Source: SW-9-67-25 sp964471665
GTDB lineage: Archaea; Halobacteriota; Halobacteria; Halobacteriales; Haloarculaceae
Direction of reading: 5' to 3'
Assembly (NCBI GenBank): GCA_964471665.1
Contig: CAYYHG010000105.1
Span: 1-10,074, forward strand
Length of the DNA stretch: 10,074 bases
A model generated the notes under the pieces. That model searched no databases and was not told the DNA's origin. It worked only from the letters and a program-made list of their open reading frames with translations. This document shows, one piece after another, positions 1-5,574 of this stretch. Both the position numbers and the translations under genes were made by a program. Position 1 is the first letter of the stretch. Every line of letters starts with the position of its first letter.

Positions 1-51
1 AGCCATTCCCGGATCGACCGCAGGACGCGACGCGGTCGAAACGGTAATTCG

Positions 52-933
52 TTACTCTCTTTGAGGTTCCACGGCAAGGACCGGTGGGTCCGCGTGGCGG
101 ACGACCTTCTCGGTCGTGCTCCCGAGCAGGAACCGGGAGAGCCCGGTTCGGCCGACCGTTCCCATGGCGATCAGGTCGATGTCGTGCTCGTCGGCGTAGT
201 TCACCAGCGTCTCGGCCGGTCTGCCCTCCCGGACCGCCGAGACCGCGTCGAGGCCGGCGTCCCGAACTCGGGCAGTGACGCGTTCGGCGGCGGCTTCCCC
301 CGCCGAATCCAGTTCTGTCAACACCTCGGACGGCATGGTGATCCCGCCGCCGGCGACCGCACCGACGTCGACGACGTGGACGGCGTGGACTCGACCGCCA
401 GACTGTTCGGCGACGGCCACCGCGTGGTCGACGGCCTCGCTGGCGGCCTCGCTGCCGTCGGTCGGAGCGAGAATCTCGTCGTAGCCCTCGACTGGCTGGT
501 CGCCGTCGGTCGCTCGAGTCGTGATCACCGGCGTCTCGGCGAGCGCGAGGACTCGCTCTGCGACACTCCCCACCACGTATCGGGGCAGGCCGGTCCGGCC
601 CTGGGTTCCCATGACCACGAGGTCGACGCCGTGCTGGTCGGTGTGGTCGAGAATCGTCTCGGCCGGGCGCCCGACGACAACCTCGGTCCGTCCCGCGGCG
701 GCGTCGATCGCCCGTTCGGTCTCCCGGATCGTGTCGCGGCCATCGGCTTCGAGTCGGTCGAGGAAGTCGTCGCCGACGCCGCCGGCGGAGAACGGACCGG
801 CTTCGGCGTCGACATCGACGACGTTGAGAAGGGACACTGTCGCCTCAAAAGCGTCGGCGAGGTACTCGGCGTGAAGAGCCGCGCGAACAGCGTGGTCGCT
901 GCCGTCGGTCGGAACGAGAATGGAGTCGTACAT
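52..933 (-). CDS. Tandem-domain universal stress protein (UspA family)
   Basis: A 293-residue protein made of two UspA-type alpha/beta domains, about residues 1-142 and 147-289. Each begins with the family's first beta-strand and acidic loop (SILVPTDGSD; EILAPTDGSE) and ends with the nucleotide-binding pattern G-2x-G-9x-G-S (GTQGRTGLPRYVVGS; GTVGRTGLSRFLLGST), so both halves look able to bind ATP. Family role: cytoplasmic stress-survival protein; the specific partner is unknown. The start at 933 is chosen because the family begins at MYDSILVPTDGS; the frame stays open to 987 but that extension covers the preceding terminator and has no family similarity. A T-rich stretch at 963-970 on this strand is a weak TATA candidate about 33 nt upstream. 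The gene follows the nos operon on the same strand after 81 nt with a terminator between, so it is probably separately transcribed, with possible read-through. Confidence 0.92.
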   Translation of the reverse strand: MYDSILVPTDGSDHAVRAALHAEYLADAFEATVSLLNVVDVDAEAGPFSAGGVGDDFLDRLEADGRDTIRETERAIDAAAGRTEVVVGRPAETILDHTDQHGVDLVVMGTQGRTGLPRYVVGSVAERVLALAETPVITTRATDGDQPVEGYDEILAPTDGSEAASEAVDHAVAVAEQSGGRVHAVHVVDVGAVAGGGITMPSEVLTELDSAGEAAAERVTARVRDAGLDAVSAVREGRPAETLVNYADEHDIDLIAMGTVGRTGLSRFLLGSTTEKVVRHADPPVLAVEPQRE

Positions 934-962
934 CTGTACTCGCCAGAACCACGACAGGAAGG

Positions 963-970
963 ATGAAAAA
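963..970 (-). promoter_or_regulatory. Weak TATA-like box for the usp gene at 52-933
   Basis: The minus strand reads TTTTTCAT here, centred about 33 nt before the start codon at 933. This would give a very short leader. It coincides with the T-run of the upstream hairpin, so the same bases may serve as terminator tail and as promoter. The match to a haloarchaeal TATA element is poor and the call is tentative. Confidence 0.3.
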
Positions 971-1007
971 GCCACACGTCGAGCCACACTGGTTCGCGCG
1001 TGTGGCT
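966..1007 (-). terminator. Hairpin plus T-run ending the nos operon
   Basis: Reading the minus strand, 8 nt after the nosY stop, an arm AGCCACACG (999-1007 on the plus strand as CGTGTGGCT) can pair perfectly over 9 bp with the arm at 970-978, followed directly by a run of T (966-970). A second copy of the downstream arm, GTGTGGCT at 982-989, offers a competing 8-bp stem with a 10-nt loop. Archaeal termination depends mainly on the T-run, and the hairpin resembles a bacterial intrinsic terminator. Position between nosY and the next gene fits operon termination. Confidence 0.65.
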
Positions 1008-1014
1008 GGCAGTA

Positions 1015-1818
1015 TCAGGTTCGCCAGACCGTAACGGTCGCGGCCGCGATGGCGAGGAGCCACCACCCGACGAGGCCGGCACTGGCGACCACCCAGCCCG
1101 GTCCCTGCGGGACCGACGCACCCGTCGGTGCGACACTCAGCCCGAAGACGAGGGCCCTGAACGCGCTGTTGGGACTGAGTGCCAGCAGCGCGGTCGGGTC
1201 ACCCGACAGGAGACCGCCGGTCAGCGCCACGGCGACCGCGCTGTCGAGACCGACGACGAGAGCGACGACGGCGCCGACGGCGAGCGCGAGGCCGCTCCGG
1301 TTCGACCGCGCCGCCGCGGAGACGAGGAGAGCGATCGCCAGCGCGACGAGCGCGAAGACCGCCGTGAGCAACACGAACCGGAGATACAGCGCCGGCGAGT
1401 CGACAGTGGCGTGGGAGGCCGTAAAAGACAGTTCGCGACCGGTTTGCAACGGGACGAGCACCGCCGACGCGAGCAGTCCCGTCAGCACCACAGCCAGCAC
1501 CGCGACGGCGCGGCCGAGGTAGACGCCGCCGACGTAGTCGGCCCGGGAAACCGGATACGTCCGCAGCGTCTCGAGTTCGCCGCTCTCGCGGTCGGCGAGG
1601 ATCGCCCGATAGCCGAAGGCGAAGGCGAGAACCGGCACCAGCACCTCGATCGGTGTCACGAGGTCGAGCACGAGCGCGACGTACGCGCCGGCGACGCCCA
1701 GCCACGCGATCACCGTCACGAGAACCACGTACCCCGCTCCGAGCAGGAGGAGTGTCGGCGTCCGCACGACCGTCAGGAACTCCCGCTGGGCGATGTCCAG
1801 AAGGTCGTCCCCGGTCAC
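1015..1818 (-). CDS. nosY: NosY, ABC-2 type permease for nitrous oxide reductase maturation
   Basis: A 267-residue, very hydrophobic protein with about six membrane segments (near 22-44, 52-72, 101-123, 145-170, 175-201 and 241-263). The cytoplasmic loop after segment 2 carries the family's ESGELETLRTYPVSRADY stretch (residues 78-95), typical of NosY/ABC-2 permeases next to their ATPase. With NosF it forms the ABC transporter of the nos maturation system; in bacteria the NosDFY complex is needed to assemble the CuZ sulfide-copper site of NosZ outside the cytoplasm. The start is GTG and overlaps the nosF stop by 4 nt (GTGA), with a purine-rich GGGGTGG stretch just upstream. It is the last gene of the operon, followed by a terminator. 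Assignment rests on context plus topology; alone it would be a generic ABC-2 permease. Confidence 0.9.
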   Translation of the reverse strand: MTGDDLLDIAQREFLTVVRTPTLLLLGAGYVVLVTVIAWLGVAGAYVALVLDLVTPIEVLVPVLAFAFGYRAILADRESGELETLRTYPVSRADYVGGVYLGRAVAVLAVVLTGLLASAVLVPLQTGRELSFTASHATVDSPALYLRFVLLTAVFALVALAIALLVSAAARSNRSGLALAVGAVVALVVGLDSAVAVALTGGLLSGDPTALLALSPNSAFRALVFGLSVAPTGASVPQGPGWVVASAGLVGWWLLAIAAATVTVWRT

Positions 1819-2597
1819 TCGCCGCCACCCCCGCGACGACCGGACGTGACACCGATCTCGTCTCCCGCCGTCAGCGCGCCGAGTGCGTCCGCCAGCGTGT
1901 CCGTGTCGGTGTCTGCGAGCAACGTCCCGGGCGGATCGGCCGCGACCAGTTCACCCCGGCCCAGCACGAGGACCTCGTCGGCGATCCGCTCGACCGTCTG
2001 GAGGTCGTGGGTCGCCAGCAGGACTGCGTTTCCCTCGCGGCTCAGCGCTTCGATGACGTCGGCGATGTGCCGGGTCATCATCGGATCGAGTCCGCTCGAC
2101 GGTTCGTCGAGGACCAGCAACGGAGGATCGCCGACGGCGGTTCCCGCGACTCCGAGCAGGCGCATCATCCCACCGGAGAGCGCGTCCACGCGCCTGTCCG
2201 CGACCGGGGCGAGACCGACACGGTCGACGACCGCCTCGACGTCGGTCTCTGTGTCGACGAGCGACGCGTAAAACGAGATGGTTTCCGCGACCGTGAACTG
2301 CCGGCGGAAGGCGGGTTGCTGTGCGAGGTACCCGACCGTCCGGCCGTCGGCCGCTGCTCGATCCACGGAGACCGTTCCGCCGTCGGGAGCGAGAAGCCCC
2401 GCGACGATCCGAAGCAGCGTGGTCTTGCCCGATCCGTTCGGGCCGACGAGGCAGGCGACCGTCCCCGCCTCGACCGCGAAGGAGATCCCCTCGAGTACGG
2501 ACAGGTCCCCGAACGACCGCGAGACGTCGCCGACGGTGACGACCGCCCGGTCTGTTCGTTCGGCGTCGGCCGCCACCGCTGGTTGCTCGGCAGTCAT
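1815..2597 (-). CDS. nosF: NosF, ABC transporter ATPase of the nos maturation complex
   Basis: A 260-residue cytoplasmic ATPase with every ABC motif visible: Walker A GPNGSGKTT (52-60), Q-loop Gln near 93-94 (LAQQPAFRR), signature LSGGMMR (140-146), Walker B LLVLDEP (160-166) with the catalytic Glu, the D-loop SGLDP, and the switch His in ATHD (His197). It energises NosY in delivery or assembly steps for the copper-sulfur centre of nitrous oxide reductase. Its start codon overlaps the nosD stop by 4 nt and its stop overlaps the GTG start of nosY by 4 nt, which points to translational coupling. An extra N-terminal segment of about 17 residues precedes the first strand of the domain. The C-terminus is a Gly/Arg tail (about 252-260). 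Family-level ABC assignment is certain; the NosF name comes from its neighbours. Confidence 0.93.
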   Translation of the reverse strand: MTAEQPAVAADAERTDRAVVTVGDVSRSFGDLSVLEGISFAVEAGTVACLVGPNGSGKTTLLRIVAGLLAPDGGTVSVDRAAADGRTVGYLAQQPAFRRQFTVAETISFYASLVDTETDVEAVVDRVGLAPVADRRVDALSGGMMRLLGVAGTAVGDPPLLVLDEPSSGLDPMMTRHIADVIEALSREGNAVLLATHDLQTVERIADEVLVLGRGELVAADPPGTLLADTDTDTLADALGALTAGDEIGVTSGRRGGGGE

Positions 2598-4546
2598 GCT
2601 TGGTCGTCTGGACGGACACGCAGGTGGTCGTCTGGACGGTCACGCGAGCGGTCGTCCGGATGGGCACGCAGGTGGTCGAGCGTGTCCGGCCGGACCGGCT
2701 CGGCCAGCGGCGCGGGATCGACGACACTGGATCCACGGAGTCCGGGGACCGCCTGCTGGAACTGTCTGAGTATCCCGACCGCGGGCGACCGGGCGAGTGC
2801 CGAACCGCCGACAGAGGCCGAGGCACGGGCGTCGACCGGATCGTCGGGGCGGTAGCTGCGGTCCACGACACCGTCACCGTCCCGGTCGAGTCCGGGAATC
2901 TCCCCCCAGTAGTTCCCCCGGCCGTCCGCCGCCCAGACGTTCCGCGTCCCGCGGGCGCCCATCTCGACGGCGCGAGCGTTGCCGAGGACGTCGTTTTCGA
3001 CGACCGTGTTCGTCGGGAGCAGCGTCGACGAACGGATTCCGACGCCGTTGTCGACGACCGTGTTCCGGGCGTACAGCGAGCGGTCGGTCCCGATCGAGAT
3101 ACCGACCTCCGTGTCGACGACCACGTTGTGCGTGGTGTACGACGCACTCCCCGCGGTGCTGATACCGATCTCCGACTCGCGGATGTCGTTGCCGACCAGC
3201 GCGTTGCCCGCAGGACGGGTCATCACGATGACGCCCACGCTCGCGTCACTGACGGTGTTGTTCGCCGCCAGCGAGTCGCTCGTGTACATCTCGTGGAGGC
3301 CGTACCGGAGCGAGGTCATCCTGTTGTCCCGGACCACGACCCCGTCGGCGTAGTGTGTGTAGACGCCGTCGCGCCCGCCGACGAACCGCGAGTCCTCGAC
3401 GACCATCTCCGAGTACATCGCGAGCACCCCCATGAAGCCGTCTTCTGGCCGGTCGCTGCCGCGGATCGTGCAGTTGCGCACGACTGCGCCGGTACTGTTG
3501 AGCGCGACGATCCCGTTTGCCGGCGTGTCGACCGTCACGTCTTCGACGAGCGCGCCGTGTGCGTCCGCCAACCTGACGCCGGCGTCACCGCGTCCGTAGA
3601 TCAGACGGATGCGGTCGTCCCAGGTCCCCCCGGACTCCGCTTTCCCGATCCGGGTGTCCCCGACGCCCGTTACCCGGAGCGATGTCACCGCGACGCCGGG
3701 GCTGCGTACGGTCAGCGCTGTGCCGTTGCCGCCACTGGTCAGCACTGTCCTCTCGCCAGCACCCGCGAGCGTGACCGGTTTCGCGACGGTCAGATTCGCC
3801 CTGTGGGTTCCTGGCGGGAGCCGGATCGTCGTGTTCGGCGGCGCCTGCTCGAGTGCCGCGGCCAGCGACGGGGCGTCCTCGCCGACGACGACCGACTCGG
3901 GCCGCTCGAGCAGGGAACGAGTGGTCTCGACACGGTCGTCCGCCCACCGGTGGCGGTCGGTTCGGTGTTCGTCCAGACGGGCCGACGGGTCGACCTCGCG
4001 GCCGGATGGCCGGGATCTGAGTGTCGCCCAGTCGACGACCTCGCCGCCGTATCTGTCGGCGAACCGCTCGGCGTCCGCGCGGTCACCGAAGGGGACGACA
4101 GCCGGGCCACCGGGCGTGCGCGCGCCGGTGTCGACGACAAAAGACGCTCGGTCGGCCCGGACCCACCCCTCTGCGACGCTGTTGGAGAGCTGGATGTACC
4201 CCTCCGCCGTCAGGGAGGGGTCCGTCCCCGAGAGGTCGGTGACGAAAACTGCGAGCGGGTGGCCGAACTGTTTTGCTCGCTCCTCCGCGTCGAGGCCGTT
4301 CACGAGTGCGTCCATCCCGTAGTAGCCGACGACGTACTCGTACTGCGAGTAGAACACCTCGCCTCTGGGGATGGTGTACCGCTGTGACTCGGCCTGCTGG
4401 ACGTCCACGCCGGTCAGTCCAGTCGAGAGCGTCTGGTCGAAGGGGACCGCAGAGAGGTCCTCACCGCCGCCGACCCCCACGACGAACCCGCTCGCGCTCA
4501 CGAGGAGGGCGCCGGCCACGACGATCAGGGCGTACTTGACGTGCAT
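2594..4546 (-). CDS. nosD: NosD, beta-helix nitrous oxide reductase maturation protein with N-terminal NosL-like domain
   Basis: A 650-residue exported protein, clearly longer than bacterial NosD (roughly 430 residues from memory). Order of parts: a hydrophobic signal or anchor segment (about 5-24); a region at about 56-177 that aligns with the C-terminal half of NosL, including ASFVVDTG, VPFGDRADAERFADRYGGEV and a following W; a linker rich in Arg and Asp; a right-handed beta-helix of CASH/NosD type (about 219-545) with repeated short strands such as GVRLADAHGALVEDVTV and NTVVENDVLGNA; the NosD hallmarks GRGNYWG (542-548) and DRDGDGVVDRSY (554-565); the conserved end AVPGLRGSSVVDPAPLAEP; and a tail of repeated RPDD units (about 622-650). 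It works with NosF/NosY outside the cytoplasm in building the NosZ copper site. The start is 4 nt after the nosL stop and no better start exists. It ends in a 4-nt overlap with nosF. The CxxCGM copper motif of NosL is absent; one Cys (359) is present in the whole protein. Confidence 0.94.
   Translation of the reverse strand: MHVKYALIVVAGALLVSASGFVVGVGGGEDLSAVPFDQTLSTGLTGVDVQQAESQRYTIPRGEVFYSQYEYVVGYYGMDALVNGLDAEERAKQFGHPLAVFVTDLSGTDPSLTAEGYIQLSNSVAEGWVRADRASFVVDTGARTPGGPAVVPFGDRADAERFADRYGGEVVDWATLRSRPSGREVDPSARLDEHRTDRHRWADDRVETTRSLLERPESVVVGEDAPSLAAALEQAPPNTTIRLPPGTHRANLTVAKPVTLAGAGERTVLTSGGNGTALTVRSPGVAVTSLRVTGVGDTRIGKAESGGTWDDRIRLIYGRGDAGVRLADAHGALVEDVTVDTPANGIVALNSTGAVVRNCTIRGSDRPEDGFMGVLAMYSEMVVEDSRFVGGRDGVYTHYADGVVVRDNRMTSLRYGLHEMYTSDSLAANNTVSDASVGVIVMTRPAGNALVGNDIRESEIGISTAGSASYTTHNVVVDTEVGISIGTDRSLYARNTVVDNGVGIRSSTLLPTNTVVENDVLGNARAVEMGARGTRNVWAADGRGNYWGEIPGLDRDGDGVVDRSYRPDDPVDARASASVGGSALARSPAVGILRQFQQAVPGLRGSSVVDPAPLAEPVRPDTLDHLRAHPDDRSRDRPDDHLRVRPDDQA
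2601..2680. repeat. Three 24-bp tandem repeats at the end of nosD
   Basis: Three consecutive 24-bp units (2601-2624, 2625-2648, 2649-2672), plus 8 bases of a fourth, share the core TGGTCGTCTGGACGG-CACGC. The first two are nearly identical and the third has diverged more. Because the unit is a multiple of three, it adds eight residues per copy to the NosD C-terminus without a frame change, giving the pattern LRxRPDDx. The array stops only a few bases from the nosD stop and nosF start, so copy number changes would alter the NosD tail but not the overlap. Confidence 0.85.
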
Positions 4547-4550
4547 GAGG

Positions 4551-5234
4551 TCACGTGCTCGCGAGCTGGGCGATCGTATCGCGGGTCACGTCGTCGAAGG
4601 CGAGCAGGTCGCCCCCGTGTTCGGACTGGAACGCCTCCGCGTCGTCTGCACCGGAGAATCCGATCAGGTCCTGGCCCATCGAGCCCTTGACCTCGGAGCC
4701 GACGACGAACGTGACCGTCGTCGCGTCGACGAACGCCTCCGCCCCGGGGTGTGTCGAGATGAGAACGTCCCCGCCGTCGGTCGTCAGGTCGTAGTCCACG
4801 GCCGAGTAGTCGGTCGCGTAGAACGCCTCCCGTGTCCATCCCCGGTCCTGACGCTCGAAGTCGTACTGGAACGCCTCCCACGTGCTACAGAAGCGGGCCG
4901 GGTTCTCGTGGCCGGAGGGCTGTTCGTCCGCGTAGAAGATTTCGGCGCTCGGGCCCGGGTGGTTGGGGATGACCATCCCGCAGACCTCACACTGGTCGGA
5001 CTGGTCGAGCCCCACCGGTTCCGGAGTCTCACCGCCGGGATCTGAACCCTGACAGCCGGCCAGCCCGGCCACCAGGCCCAGACCCCCGACGACAACCGCC
5101 CGGCGGGTCAGACCAGTGGAGAGCGGGCCGGGAGCTCCCTGGCCGCGTCCGACACGACACTCCCCGGCCGACGGCCCTCGCTGTCTGCCGTGATCGTGTG
5201 TGCACTTACCACGACTCGGTCCGTGCTGGGTCAT
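4551..5234 (-). CDS. nosL: NosL, copper-binding lipoprotein for nitrous oxide reductase
   Basis: A 227-residue protein with a Tat-like twin-arginine segment (TRRAVVVGG, Arg44-Arg45), hydrophobic core and a lipobox LAGC (Cys61), so it should be a membrane-anchored lipoprotein facing outward, as is common in haloarchaea. The mature part carries the NosL copper motif CEVCGM (82-87), another Cys at 116 (RFCSTWEAF), and the conserved block FVVGSEVKGSMGQDLIGF followed by HGG (206-208). NosL acts as a copper chaperone donating Cu(I) to NosZ. It is the first gene of the nosLDFY operon. The ATG at 5234 lies about 28 nt after the centre of a TATA box (5259-5266), supporting a leaderless start there; this leaves an unusually long 40-residue region before the Tat motif, containing CTHDH (11-15) and Cys26. 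No later ATG exists before the lipobox. Confidence 0.95.
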   Translation of the reverse strand: MTQHGPSRGKCTHDHGRQRGPSAGECRVGRGQGAPGPLSTGLTRRAVVVGGLGLVAGLAGCQGSDPGGETPEPVGLDQSDQCEVCGMVIPNHPGPSAEIFYADEQPSGHENPARFCSTWEAFQYDFERQDRGWTREAFYATDYSAVDYDLTTDGGDVLISTHPGAEAFVDATTVTFVVGSEVKGSMGQDLIGFSGADDAEAFQSEHGGDLLAFDDVTRDTIAQLAST

Positions 5235-5258
5235 GTATAACAGTCAGAGAGGTGTCTC

Positions 5259-5266
5259 AATATACA
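5259..5266 (-). promoter_or_regulatory. TATA box of the nosLDFY operon
   Basis: The minus strand reads TGTATATT, centred about 28 nt before the nosL ATG at 5234. That is the spacing expected for a leaderless haloarchaeal transcript starting at or next to the ATG. The surroundings are AT-rich relative to the window. Confidence 0.6.
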
Positions 5267-5271
5267 CCCGG

Positions 5272-5290
5272 ATCGTTGTCGGAAAACGAT
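5272..5290. promoter_or_regulatory. Inverted repeat just upstream of the nos TATA box
   Basis: Perfect 6-bp arms ATCGTT (5272-5277) and AACGAT (5285-5290) are separated by 7 bases. The element lies 6 bp upstream of the nosL-proximal TATA box, a common position for an archaeal activator or repressor site. It could be where an oxygen- or nitrogen-oxide-responsive regulator acts, but no regulator is identified from the sequence. Confidence 0.35.
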
Positions 5291-5301
5291 AATCGCCGGG
5301 A

Positions 5302-5309
5302 CTTATATA
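5302..5309 (-). promoter_or_regulatory. Second TATA-like box upstream of nosL
   Basis: The minus strand reads GTATATAA, a good TATA match, about 43 nt further from nosL than the proximal box. It would start a transcript near 5278 with a leader of roughly 45 nt that includes half of the inverted repeat. On the plus strand the same bases read TTATATAC and could instead start a long leader towards the CBS gene. Confidence 0.35.
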
Positions 5310-5312
5310 CTC

Positions 5313-5574
5313 CGATCGGTCCGAGATACGGATTGCTGTGAGTTTCGGGGCTGTCGGGCAGTGCCATACCGACCGACTCGAACAGGTCTCCGACGAGGAG
5401 ACGACGGCGTCCCTCGAGGCGGAACCGTAGCGTTGGGCCCGGGAACCGCCGATTTCCAGATAGTGGGAACGGTCAGCGGGTACTTCTGTTCTGGTACCGG
5501 ACCACCACGCGTTGGCAGCGCAGTTCCGACGGTAGTGAAAAGCAACCAATCTGAGCGGAACCACATCCGTACCC
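5313..5574. other. Divergent intergenic region without a supported gene
   Basis: These 262 bases separate the nos promoter from the divergently transcribed CBS protein gene. Open frames exist on both strands but none shows a family motif, a halophilic acidic composition or a promoter at a fitting distance. An 8-bp palindrome CCGATCGG overlaps its left end (5312-5319). No convincing TATA box is visible at the expected spot before the start at 5575; TGAAAAGC at 5536-5543 is the nearest AT-rich patch. GGAACCG-type words recur (near 5420 and 5448) without forming a clear repeat. Confidence 0.5.

Noticed and set aside
61..966. Long plus-strand open frame opposite the first usp gene
   Set aside because: It mirrors the codons of a clear UspA gene on the minus strand; long antisense frames are expected with this GC-rich third-position bias and it has no domain or promoter of its own.
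1000..2271. Long plus-strand open frame opposite nosY and nosF
   Set aside because: Arg/Asp/His-rich translation typical of an antisense shadow; nosY and nosF on the other strand carry full sets of family motifs.
2600..4387. 595-codon plus-strand open frame opposite nosD
   Set aside because: Despite its length it is the antisense of nosD, with a biased Val/Asp/Arg composition and no recognisable domain.
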